This document shows, one piece after another, positions 28,948 to 35,715 of a stretch of 43,885 nucleotides of DNA. Under the pieces are notes generated by a model. It ran no database searches and had not been told where the DNA came from. It was given only the letters and a program-made list of their open reading frames with translations. Each line of letters opens with the position of its first letter. Within the stretch, counting starts at the first letter, position 1. The DNA lies in the NCBI GenBank assembly GCA_003151235.1, contig PLWZ01000077.1, positions 201 to 44,085 on the forward strand, in the 5' to 3' direction. The DNA is from Acidimicrobiaceae bacterium. GTDB taxonomy: Bacteria > Actinomycetota > Acidimicrobiia > Acidimicrobiales > RAAP-2. The translations under genes were made by a program, and so were the position numbers.

Positions 28948-29841
28948 GTGAGCGGGTCATTTGACGCTCCAATAGCCAAGCTGAACCGGGCGGTTCAGCA
29001 CTACAGAACCCTCAAAGAAATGCATGGGGGCTTCGATCGCAAGCGACGGGCCGTCACATTTGAGGCTGAACCTGATGGCCTGCAATACCGCTTCTACATC
29101 GGTCAGGTTGAGCCGTTGCACCCCGATTTCGCCTTTGTCCTCGGCGACGCCCTGCACAACGTTCGGGCGGCGCTTGATTATCTGGCCTTTCAGCTGCATG
29201 TTCGTCATTTCCGCGGACAAGTTCCTGACGACGTTGTCGAAGCCTCCATGTTTCCGATCCACGACCCCCCCTGGCGGTATCGAAACGGCAGAAAGAAGGG
29301 CCAGCTCGTCCCGTCGAGCGAGTGGAATGCGATTCGCCGTCTCGGTCCTCGCGACAGGGCAGCTATCGAGTGGTTGCAGCCGGACCACCGTTGGGACGGC
29401 CGCGGGAACCCCCGGCAAGAAATCCACCGGTATCGCAAGATTCTGGAGGATGTGCACCGCCTCGACATCGTCGACAAGCACCGCGAGGCGCACCTTGTAC
29501 GAGCGGTCCTTATGGCTGTAGCTCAACCGCGCCATCTCGCCGACTACGGCTTTCGGCAGAATCCGAGGTTTGGGGTCGCACTGGAATCCAATGCAAAGGT
29601 CGACACCTGGACCTTTGCGATACGACCGCCAGCCCCAAACATGCAGACACACATCGGAGTGCTGACGGCAGTAGGAATCGAGCCAAGTGAAGGCGACCGG
29701 ATCGAGGTTCTTCCCTACTTGGGAGGACTTATCGTCGGCGTGTCGCGCATCCTTTACCGATTCGCGAATCGCTTCCCGCCCGTCCTGCCGTTCGACATTA
29801 CGGACCTCGATGTCACCGAGGAACCTCCGCTCACCGCGTAG
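28948..29841 (+). CDS. Unknown 297-aa passenger protein of the insertion element
   Basis: Unrecognised in function. Mostly alpha-helical at the N-terminus, with a striking helix GDALHNVRAALDYLAFQL (residues about 67-84), a pattern (G-x-x-x-H/Y-N-x-R-x-A-L-D-x-L) that recurs in many uncharacterised actinobacterial and phage proteins. Further on are a basic patch (RYRNGRKKGQ), DRAAIEWLQPDHRW, and a beta-rich C-terminus (RIEVLPYLGGLIVGVSRIL). An Arg followed some residues on by His recalls HEPN RNase motifs, but spacing is not convincing. GTG start. Base composition is lower in G+C than its chromosomal neighbours, in line with mobile cargo. The opposite strand also has an ORF of equal length, judged a shadow. 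Confidence 0.65.
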   Translation: MSGSFDAPIAKLNRAVQHYRTLKEMHGGFDRKRRAVTFEAEPDGLQYRFYIGQVEPLHPDFAFVLGDALHNVRAALDYLAFQLHVRHFRGQVPDDVVEASMFPIHDPPWRYRNGRKKGQLVPSSEWNAIRRLGPRDRAAIEWLQPDHRWDGRGNPRQEIHRYRKILEDVHRLDIVDKHREAHLVRAVLMAVAQPRHLADYGFRQNPRFGVALESNAKVDTWTFAIRPPAPNMQTHIGVLTAVGIEPSEGDRIEVLPYLGGLIVGVSRILYRFANRFPPVLPFDITDLDVTEEPPLTA

Positions 29842-29860
29842 CCCGCTCACCGGGTACCGC

Positions 29861-30409
29861 CTAGGGCTGCCAGTCCCCCATGACCTTGAGCGAGTCGAGT
29901 CGTTCCAAAAGCGCGTGCAGATGCTCGATTTGATAACGCGTTCCTTCTTGAATTCCCGCCATTCCGTGCTGCTTGGCGGTCCCTCTTGCGAACCCGAACT
30001 GCTCGGCCACCACCGGTCCGAGAGATTCGTTCAGCAGCCGGTACACCCCGTTTGTGACCTCCGTCGTCTGATCCCAGACCCAACTTCCGGTCCCGGCAGG
30101 GTCGATCGTCGCTAAGTACTCCATACGAGTCTCGGCGGCCTCTAGGAGAGGGCGGAGCCTGGCGTGCTGGGTTAGTGACTCGCTGCCCCGTCGCTCGGCC
30201 GTCAGTCGCCCTCGGTGTTCGGCCCGCGCTGTCAGGGCGAAGGCTACGACCCAACTGGCCAGAAACCCGATAGTCAGCCACGCCCAGAGCCGCCGTTCCG
30301 ATGCACCGAACAGGCCGAAGGTCGCAAGCGTGGCAACTGCGCCGGTCACAGCGAGCCATCGGCGCACCGTTCCGGTGAACCAGCCGAAGCTGGACTTATG
30401 AGATGGCAT
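29861..30409 (-). CDS. Unknown passenger membrane protein with two N-terminal helices
   Basis: A 182-residue protein with two membrane spans near residues 18-36 (WLAVTGAVATLATFGLFG) and 42-62 (LWAWLTIGFLASWVVAFALTA), then a cytoplasmic helical part (ARLRPLLEAAETRMEYLATID, TRYQIEHLHALLERLDSL) that could dimerise. The ATG at 30409 has AAAGGGG 7 nt upstream. It converges with the 297-residue gene, with 19 bp between stop codons. Two short spans plus a cytoplasmic domain is seen in some phage-defence effectors and in many unrelated proteins, so no function is claimed. Confidence 0.65.
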   Translation of the reverse strand: MPSHKSSFGWFTGTVRRWLAVTGAVATLATFGLFGASERRLWAWLTIGFLASWVVAFALTARAEHRGRLTAERRGSESLTQHARLRPLLEAAETRMEYLATIDPAGTGSWVWDQTTEVTNGVYRLLNESLGPVVAEQFGFARGTAKQHGMAGIQEGTRYQIEHLHALLERLDSLKVMGDWQP

Positions 30410-30465
30410 GAAGTACCCCTTTGGTCGAGCGACCACGGGGAAATCCCCGCTTTAGGGTACCTCGG

Positions 30466-30490
30466 CCTATACAGCCAAGGGATAGTTACC
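30466..30490 (-). repeat. Right terminal inverted repeat of the IS1595-family element
   Basis: On the minus strand this end reads GGTAACTATCCCTTG, then G where the left end has A, then CTGTATAGG: 24 of 25 positions match the left end. Confidence 0.93.
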
Positions 30491-30498
30491 CTAAATAG
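30491..30498 (+). repeat. Right target-site duplication CTAAATAG
   Basis: Perfect copy of 27763-27770. Together with the following TCAC it gives the right half of the interrupted palindrome. Confidence 0.93.
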
Positions 30499-30503
30499 TC
30501 ACG

Positions 30504-30509
30504 TAATGT
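30504..30509 (+). promoter_or_regulatory. -10 hexamer TAATGT of the arsR-SRPBCC gene
   Basis: TAATGT ends exactly 7 nt before the GTG start, matching the leaderless pattern of the window. Its proper -35 (TTGACA) is now at 27752-27757 beyond the insertion element. The sequence now standing 16-18 bp upstream, inside the element end (GATAGT/GGATAG), does not resemble a -35. Confidence 0.65.
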
Positions 30510-30516
30510 TTGCGAG

Positions 30517-31275
30517 GTGGAGGAAGTGTTCAGAGCCCTCGCCGACCCGACGCGACGGAGCCTTCTCGATGAGCTCTTCCGCGAAGACGGGCAGTCGCTG
30601 AGCGCACTTGAGTCGCGTTTTGCGATGACCCGGTTCGGCGTGATGAAGCATCTGAAGCAGCTCGAGGCGGCCGGCCTCGTCGTGACGAGGCGGCAAGGGC
30701 GGGAAAAGCTCCACTTTTTGAATCCGGTCCCGATCCGGCTCGTCCACGACCGGTGGGTGAGCAAGTACACCGAGCCTTGGGTGGCTGCGCTCAGCGATCT
30801 CAAGGAGAAACTGGAGAGAACCATGGAAAAGGTCTTCGAGATCTACATCCGGACCACGCCCGAGCGCCTGTGGGAGGCGATCACCGACGGCGAGATCCGG
30901 AGCAAGTACAACTTCGGCGCCCGGGTCGACTCGGACTGGACGCCCGGCTCGAGCTATGAGCTGCGCCACCCGGCCATGACGGAGCCGCTCGGCGAGGGGG
31001 AGGTCCTCGAGGCCGACCCGCCCCGCCGGCTCGTTCACACCATGGTGGCGTTGTGGGGCGACGAGGTGAAGAGCGAGGGTGCCTCCCGGGTGACCTGGGA
31101 GATCCAGCCGGTCGGCGAGGACTCCTGCCAGCTCACGGTGACCCACGACCAGCTCCGCGAGGGCGCCAACGCGCAGATCTACGGCGGCTGGCCGATGATC
31201 CTGTCGGGGCTCAAGACCTGGCTCGAGTCCGGGGAATTGCTGACCACGCCCGGGTCGCTCATGTACGGCGGCTGA
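30517..31275 (+). CDS. ArsR-type repressor fused to an SRPBCC (AHSA1/START-like) domain
   Basis: A 252-residue fusion. Residues 1-100 are an ArsR winged helix (VFRALADPTRRSLLDELF, recognition region SRFAMTRFGVMKHLKQLEAAGLV, wing VVTRRQGREKLHFLN). Residues 103-252 are an SRPBCC ligand-binding fold of the AHSA1 type (EKVFEIYIRTTPERLWEAITD, WTPGSSYELRHP, GGWPMILSGLKTWLESGE). No metal-binding Cys pair is seen, so it probably senses a hydrophobic or organic ligand through the SRPBCC part. An internal ATG at 30823 with GGAG 8 nt upstream could make the SRPBCC half alone. The GTG start follows TAATGT by 7 nt. Its promoter is interrupted by the insertion element. Confidence 0.9.
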   Translation: MEEVFRALADPTRRSLLDELFREDGQSLSALESRFAMTRFGVMKHLKQLEAAGLVVTRRQGREKLHFLNPVPIRLVHDRWVSKYTEPWVAALSDLKEKLERTMEKVFEIYIRTTPERLWEAITDGEIRSKYNFGARVDSDWTPGSSYELRHPAMTEPLGEGEVLEADPPRRLVHTMVALWGDEVKSEGASRVTWEIQPVGEDSCQLTVTHDQLREGANAQIYGGWPMILSGLKTWLESGELLTTPGSLMYGG

Positions 31276-31285
31276 GCTTGCTCGG

Positions 31286-31516
31286 TTGCCTGAACGGCTC
31301 CTCGAGGCCGCGTCCGGAGAGGGTGGTCCGGACGACCGCCCGTCGCGGATCGGGAGCGGCATCCGACCGTGCCCAGGGCAGGCCGAGGCGCTCGCCCCGG
31401 CGGAAGGGGTGATCGACGCGCCGGTGTCGCACGGGGTCGTCGTCGACGGAGACGTCACCTACGCGAACAGCCCGGCCTTCCGGCTGCCCGAGCGCATCGT
31501 GGTCACCGTTTCCTGA
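31286..31516 (+). pseudogene. Possible small gene or remnant after the ArsR-SRPBCC gene
   Basis: A 76-codon ORF with a TTG start. The last 35 codons (GVIDAPVSHGVVVDG, YANSPAFRLPERIVVTVS) have coding-like GC-rich third positions and a plausible strand-rich protein end, while the first half looks irregular. No ribosome-binding site and no family recognised. It may be the tail of a decayed gene or a real short protein; the rest of the 247-bp gap before tetR holds nothing else. Confidence 0.3.
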
Positions 31517-31522
31517 GCGCGA

Positions 31523-32143
31523 TCAGCTCTGGGCGCGCCTTGCCCTCGGTGTTGCCGGGCCCAGGCCGTCCAAGGCGGCGTTGACGGCGAGGGCCCACCG
31601 GCGGTCGACGGAGCTCTCGGATGTGCCGAGCCAGCCGGCGTTCTCTTGGCCGGCCAACCCCTGAGTGAGGGCGAGGAGGACGTGGGCGATGTCGGTCTCG
31701 TTGCCCTCGATCACCCCGGCATCGATGCACCTGCGCACCCGTCCGACGATGAACTCTCGAACCGAGCCTCCGGCTGCCGTCTCGTCCGTGCCCGGGTCGA
31801 AATCGGCGAACGGTCGGGAAAACATCACCTCGGCGAGCACCGGGTTGTCGCGGACGAACGACCGGATGGCGCCGATGACCTGCACGAGGTCGGCCCGAGG
31901 ATCCGGGGTGTCGTCGAGTGTGTCGAAGCGCCGCCTGAGCATCCGGAAACCCTCGAAGAACACCTCGCGGACAAGGCCGCCCTTGTCCCCGAAGAGCTCG
32001 TAGAGGGCCGGCGTCGATGTTTTGGCCTGCGCGGCCAGCCGGCGCGCCGTGAACCCGGACACGCCGCCGGCCTCGAGCATCGGCACCGCGACCCGGAGAA
32101 CGCGGTCGCGCAGCTCCGGTGTCCGTTCCTTGAGGCGCGGCAC
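31523..32143 (-). CDS. TetR-family transcriptional regulator
   Basis: A 206-residue TetR repressor. The N-terminal three-helix DNA-binding domain is clear (RDRVLRVAVPMLEAGGVSGFTARRLAAQAKTS with the TPALYELFGDKGGLVREVF helix-turn-helix end), followed by an all-helical ligand domain. The GTG start is 11 bp after the crotonase stop on the same strand, so the two are one operon; TAGCCG, a poor -10, lies 7 nt upstream. A 23-bp imperfect palindrome just before the crotonase gene is the likely operator, suggesting the operon is self-regulated by an acyl-CoA or related ligand. Confidence 0.9.
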   Translation of the reverse strand: MPRLKERTPELRDRVLRVAVPMLEAGGVSGFTARRLAAQAKTSTPALYELFGDKGGLVREVFFEGFRMLRRRFDTLDDTPDPRADLVQVIGAIRSFVRDNPVLAEVMFSRPFADFDPGTDETAAGGSVREFIVGRVRRCIDAGVIEGNETDIAHVLLALTQGLAGQENAGWLGTSESSVDRRWALAVNAALDGLGPATPRARRAQS

Positions 32144-32153
32144 GAGTTGCCGG

Positions 32154-32870
32154 CTAGCTGCTCGAGGTTGCCGCGACCCGGGCCCGGAACTCGGCGTCGT
32201 CGGCCGCGACGGCCGCGTGGACCGCCTCGAGGGCGGCCTTGCGGGCCAGCAGTTTGGCGGCCGCGTGGGCGGTCATGTCCAGTCCCGCCAACGACGTGAG
32301 CAGTTCGTCCATGGCCCCGTCGAGCTCGGGGGCGACGACGACCCGGTCGAGGATCCCGCCGGCCAGCGCCGAGTCCGGCGAGAACACCTCGGCGAGGACG
32401 ATGGTCCGGTCGAAGTAGCCCGGAAGGAGCCGGTGCCGGCAGATCTCAACGGGGGTGCGGGGCATCTGGAACCCGATGGCGACCTCGTTGGCGGTGAACC
32501 TGTATGGCCCGGCAACGCCGATGCGGTAGTCGGCGGACACGAGGATGAACAGCCCCATCGCGATCGCGTGCCCGGTGCAGGCGACTGCCACCGGCGTCGG
32601 GAACGACAAGATCCGCTCCAACAGCGTGAAGCCACAGTCGAGGAGATCGGCGGCCGCCGACCCCCCGCCCCTGAGCACCTTCAGGTCGAAGCCGGCCGAC
32701 AGGACCCCCTCGCGCCCGCAGAGGGCAACGGGCACCCCGTCCGATTCCGCCCGTGTGAACGCGTCGTGCAGGCCGGTGAGCATCTCGAGCGACAGCACGT
32801 TGAGCTTGCCGTCGTCCATCGTGATTCGTGCGCTCGAGCCTTCGAGCCGGTAGGTGACCGGAGATCCCAT
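32154..32870 (-). CDS. Enoyl-CoA hydratase/isomerase (crotonase) family protein
   Basis: A 238-residue crotonase-fold protein. The first oxyanion-hole segment is VLSAGFDLKVL and the second TGHAIAMGLFI, with the usual DYRIG after it. The two Glu residues of true enoyl-CoA hydratases are not evident where expected (the second loop reads NEVAIGFQMP, which keeps a Glu in NEV), so the reaction is unclear: hydratase, isomerase or thioesterase are all possible. AAGGA stands 7 nt before the ATG at 32870, which fixes the start. It is the first gene of an operon with tetR. Confidence 0.88.
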   Translation of the reverse strand: MGSPVTYRLEGSSARITMDDGKLNVLSLEMLTGLHDAFTRAESDGVPVALCGREGVLSAGFDLKVLRGGGSAAADLLDCGFTLLERILSFPTPVAVACTGHAIAMGLFILVSADYRIGVAGPYRFTANEVAIGFQMPRTPVEICRHRLLPGYFDRTIVLAEVFSPDSALAGGILDRVVVAPELDGAMDELLTSLAGLDMTAHAAAKLLARKAALEAVHAAVAADDAEFRARVAATSSS

Positions 32871-32905
32871 GGTCCCGTCCTTCTGGTTTGTCTGGATTGA
32901 GAGCA

Positions 32906-32928
32906 ATAACGTAACAGCGTCACGATAT
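32906..32928. promoter_or_regulatory. Imperfect palindrome, probable TetR operator
   Basis: A 23-bp inverted repeat with half-site ATAaCGTaAC: 8 of 11 base pairs are symmetric around 32917. It lies 36 bp upstream of the crotonase ATG and overlaps the likely -10 region on the minus strand (TTACGT/TTATTG). Size and position fit a TetR-family operator for the tetR-crotonase operon. Confidence 0.55.
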
Positions 32929-32973
32929 GGCCGCAATCGGAGCCCCGGCCGGAAAAGACCGTCAAGAGCACCC

Positions 32974-33001
32974 TTGCTTCAAACGGGGATGCCGTTACAA
33001 T
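32974..33001 (+). promoter_or_regulatory. Candidate promoter TTGCTT-16-TACAAT
   Basis: The best promoter-like pair in the 32929-33141 gap, pointing towards the MptB-like gene; it would give a leader of about 135 nt. Weak evidence; the gap holds no convincing gene. Confidence 0.35.
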
Positions 33002-33141
33002 GCCATTACGGAACAGTGTCGGGGTGGCCCGACGTACCAAGTTCGATTGCCAGCTGAGTTGTTGCGGCATCGCCGGAGGGGGCGGCGGGTCCGCAGTGCG
33101 AGAGCTTTGGTGATCATGTTCGAGACGCGATCGAGATCTGA

Positions 33142-34875
33142 GTGGGAGACCAACTGAGAAGTCAGACAGAGGCTTCCGCTCCCAACCCACCGAAGGCAGC
33201 CGGGGGGACGCTCGGGCGTGCGCGTGCGTTGAGCACGGGTGCGCTCGAGCGCCTTCGGTGGGCGGTCGACCGAGTGGAGATGCTGGCCGAGGTGGTCCGA
33301 GTTCGGATCGCCCCGGTCGGCGTCCTCGGCGAGAACGTCGACCCCGATCGCGCACGCGCCAACGACTGGCGATTCCTGCGCCGCCCCGCGCTCATGGGCT
33401 TCGTCGCGCTCGTCTCGATCGCCGTCGGCGTCTCGATAGACAGCTCCCCGTTCAAGCTCGAGATGCCGGGCACGTGGTTCTTCGGCGTGCCCAACCAGCA
33501 GGGGGTCGCCTCGACGTCCTTCTTGCTGTTCGGTCTCGTGGCCGTCTACGGAGGCCTCGTACTACTCATGCGGGTCTGGTACGGGATGACGCGAGCGCTC
33601 ACACGGCGACCCGGGACCCCCATCAAGCACCTCTGGCTCATCCTCGGGCTGTGGATGGTCCCGATGCTCGTCGTCGCACCCATCTTCAGCCGGGACGTGT
33701 TCTCGTATGCGGCCCAGGGCGAGATGGTGAGCCATCACATCAACCCGTACAACTACGGGCCCTTCACGCTCGGCGCGGGCCCGTACGTCAACCCGGTCGA
33801 CTCGCTCTGGTTGAACGCCCCCGCCCCCTATGGCCCGCTCTTCTTGATGATCGACGGGTTCTTCGCCACCGCCAGCCTTCACAACGTGCTGGTGACGGTC
33901 ATCTTCCTCCGGCTGCTGGCCGTGGTCGGCGTCGTCCTCATCGCATGGTGCATCCCGAAGCTCGCCCGCGCCTATGGCCGCGAGCCGGGGCCGATCTTTC
34001 TCCTGACCGCGCTCAACCCGCTGGTGCTGTTGACCCTGATCGGCTCGGGCCACAACGACGCGATCATGGTCGGCCTCCTCCTATGCGGGTGGACCGCGGC
34101 GAAGACCAAACATCCGGCGTGGGGGGTGGTGCTTTGTGCCCTTGCCGCCGCGATCAAGGCGCCGGCCGGGCTCGGCGTCCTCTATATCGGCTGGGAATGG
34201 TTGGGCGCGGGTGTGCCGTGGCGCCAACGGGTCCGGCCCGTGGTGACCGCGGGGCTGATCACGCTCGCCATCCTCGCCTTCCTCTCGGTCGTGAGCGGGC
34301 TCGGTTGGGGATGGGTGGGCAATCTCGAGACGCCGGGCACGGTCCGGAGCTGGCTAGCACCGACGACCGCCATCGGGTTGGGGTTGAGCGGCCTGTTGCA
34401 CTCGGTCGGTTGGAACATGTCGACGACGGCCGTGCTGTCGGGTGCGCGGGTCCTCGGGTTCACCGTCGCCGGGGCCGGGGCGGTCTACCTGCTCAAGATC
34501 AGCGACCGCATCGGTGGCCTAAAGGCCCTGGCCATCTCGCTGCTGCTGTTCGTCGTCCTGGGCCCGGTGGTCCAGGACTGGTACCTCACCTGGGGCCTCC
34601 TGCTCCTGGCGCCGGTCGCGACGGGGCGCTGGCGCACGCTCATCATCGGCGTATCGGTGCTCGGGCCGTTCCTCGGGCTGCCCGGCGGGAGGACCCTGGT
34701 CGACCAGCTGATCCACTCGGACCCGCTGTCGGTCGCGTTGGCGTTCGTGGTGCTGTTGGGCGTCCTCTTGGTCCCGCTCGGCCGGTGGTCGGGGACCTGG
34801 CGGTGGCATGCCGCGCTCGATGGTTCGGACTCGTGGGGCGACGCGATGCTCGAGCCCCAGCCGGTCGAGGGCTGA
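33142..34875 (+). CDS. MptB-like polyprenol-phosphate-mannose-dependent mannosyltransferase
   Basis: A 577-residue GT-C glycosyltransferase with about 12 membrane spans after a hydrophilic N-terminus of some 75 residues. Family landmarks of the alpha-1,6-mannosyltransferases MptA/MptB: APIFSRDVFSYAAQGEMV (loop with the catalytic-type Arg-Asp), HHINPYNYGP, WLNAPAPYGPLFL, ALNPLVLLTLIGSGHNDAIM, AAAIKAPAGLG and VQDWYLTWGLLLL. In mycobacteria and corynebacteria these extend the mannan core of lipomannan using polyprenyl-phosphate-mannose. Here the acceptor is unknown. The GTG start is uncertain: neither a ribosome-binding site nor a close -10 is present. It converges with a PAT-like gene, 4 bp apart. 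Confidence 0.85.
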   Translation: MGDQLRSQTEASAPNPPKAAGGTLGRARALSTGALERLRWAVDRVEMLAEVVRVRIAPVGVLGENVDPDRARANDWRFLRRPALMGFVALVSIAVGVSIDSSPFKLEMPGTWFFGVPNQQGVASTSFLLFGLVAVYGGLVLLMRVWYGMTRALTRRPGTPIKHLWLILGLWMVPMLVVAPIFSRDVFSYAAQGEMVSHHINPYNYGPFTLGAGPYVNPVDSLWLNAPAPYGPLFLMIDGFFATASLHNVLVTVIFLRLLAVVGVVLIAWCIPKLARAYGREPGPIFLLTALNPLVLLTLIGSGHNDAIMVGLLLCGWTAAKTKHPAWGVVLCALAAAIKAPAGLGVLYIGWEWLGAGVPWRQRVRPVVTAGLITLAILAFLSVVSGLGWGWVGNLETPGTVRSWLAPTTAIGLGLSGLLHSVGWNMSTTAVLSGARVLGFTVAGAGAVYLLKISDRIGGLKALAISLLLFVVLGPVVQDWYLTWGLLLLAPVATGRWRTLIIGVSVLGPFLGLPGGRTLVDQLIHSDPLSVALAFVVLLGVLLVPLGRWSGTWRWHAALDGSDSWGDAMLEPQPVEG

Positions 34876-34879
34876 GCTC

Positions 34880-35401
34880 CTAGAGCATCCGCTGGAGCTC
34901 GACGACGTCGAGCCACCGGCCGTGTTTCCTGCCCACCTCCCGCTCGACGCCGACCATCTCGAACCCGCACGCGAGGTGTAGGTCCGTCGAAGGGGTGTTG
35001 GAGCCCTCGGTGCGGGCGATGATCGTGTGGAACCCGTGCTCGGAGGCCAGGCGGATGAGCTCCTCCAAGAGGGCCCGTCCGACCCCACCCCGGCGGGACC
35101 CCCGGGCCACGTAGACGGAATTCTCGACGGTGGTGGCATATCCGGGCCGGTCGTGGAACGGCGAAAGGGACCCGTAGCCGAGCACCGCCTCTCGGTGGGC
35201 GCCGATCAGCTGGTCGGGCGAACTCGCTTCCTCGACCGCCACGATGGCCGGGTGGGCGCCCCGGTGTCGGTCGAGCCAGACCCGCAGGTCCCGGTCCGTC
35301 CACGGGACGATGTCAAAGGTGACGAGCGAGGTCGTGACCTCGGCGTTGTAGATGGAGCGGATCGACTCCAAGTCGTCGGGCTCGGCGGGGCGGATCCGCA
35401 T
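34880..35401 (-). CDS. Phosphinothricin/methionine-sulfone acetyltransferase-like GNAT
   Basis: A 173-residue GNAT of the PAT/MddA subgroup. Distinguishing marks: IYNAEVTTSLVTFD, ENSVYVARGSRRGGVGRALLEELI (acetyl-CoA loop R-x2-G-x-G/A), SNTPSTDLHLACGFEMVG and VGRKHGRWLDVVELQRML. Close relatives acetylate phosphinothricin or methionine sulfone/sulfoximine, or amino acids. TACCAT ends exactly 7 nt before the ATG with no Shine-Dalgarno. The longer in-frame start would remove that arrangement and lacks homology. Confidence 0.9.
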   Translation of the reverse strand: MRIRPAEPDDLESIRSIYNAEVTTSLVTFDIVPWTDRDLRVWLDRHRGAHPAIVAVEEASSPDQLIGAHREAVLGYGSLSPFHDRPGYATTVENSVYVARGSRRGGVGRALLEELIRLASEHGFHTIIARTEGSNTPSTDLHLACGFEMVGVEREVGRKHGRWLDVVELQRML

Positions 35402-35500
35402 CCGAGAGATGGTAGCGAGCGCCCGCGCCACATCGTCTTAGGCGAGCAGTTGGGGAGCGGTTTCGGGCGCCCGGGATGCCGTCGTGAGCCGCGGCTGACC

Positions 35501-35506
35501 TAACAT
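35501..35506 (+). promoter_or_regulatory. -10 hexamer TAACAT before the tRNA-Thr/tRNA-Met/rpmG unit
   Basis: TAACAT lies 26 bp before tRNA-Thr. No good -35 at the expected spacing. It probably starts the tRNA-tRNA-rpmG transcript. Confidence 0.4.
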
Positions 35507-35532
35507 ATCGGGGCGGTGCGAGCGACTGCCGC

Positions 35533-35605
35533 GCCCCCTTAGCTCAGTCGGTAGAGCACAGCCATGGTAAGGCTGGTGTCGTCGGTTCGATTCCGACAGG
35601 GGGCT
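35533..35605 (+). tRNA. tRNA-Thr (GGT)
   Basis: 73 nt. Acceptor GCCCCCT/AGGGGGC, anticodon stem AGCC/GGCT with loop containing GGT, T loop TTCGATT. Discriminator T; CCA not encoded. Confidence 0.96.
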
Positions 35606-35609
35606 CCCC

Positions 35610-35686
35610 GGCGGCGTAGCTCAGTTGGTTAGAGCACACGGCTCATAATCGTGGGGTCGCGGGTTCGAGTCCCGCCGCCGCTACCA
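35610..35686 (+). tRNA. tRNA-Met (CAT), elongator by context
   Basis: Acceptor GGCGGCG pairs with CGCCGCT (first pair G-T); anticodon stem CACGG/TCGTG, loop CTCATAA, anticodon CAT; T loop TTCGAGT. The 3' end reads ACCA, so CCA is encoded here although not in the neighbouring tRNAs. Thr-Met-rpmG order is the conserved actinobacterial arrangement, which favours elongator Met over Ile2 (CAT). Confidence 0.92.
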
Positions 35687-35715
35687 CCGGGACGAGAGAA
35701 GAGAGGAGGACACGG

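Larger units (their letters stand above)
27771..30490 (+). mobile_element. IS1595-family insertion element with passenger genes (2,720 bp)
   Basis: A complete element. Its boundaries are set by inverted repeats starting GGTAACTATCCCTTG at both ends and by an 8-bp direct repeat outside them. It carries an intact DDE-type IS1595 transposase and three more ORFs: a 55-residue ORF antisense to and overlapping the transposase end, a 297-residue ORF, and a convergent 182-residue membrane protein. Typical IS1595 elements are about 0.7-1.1 kb, so most of this one is cargo. Exact ends, intact transposase and perfect target duplication suggest a recent insertion. It interrupts the promoter/operator of the arsR-SRPBCC gene. 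Confidence 0.93.

Noticed and set aside
28957..29850. A 297-codon minus-strand ORF that mirrors the plus-strand passenger gene
   Set aside because: The plus strand has the recognisable helix signature and a more natural residue make-up; the minus-strand product has no familiar motif. Mirror ORFs are common in GC-rich DNA.
32927..33157. 76-codon plus-strand ORF before the MptB-like gene
   Set aside because: No ribosome-binding site, overlaps the TetR operator and promoter region, composition unlike a protein.
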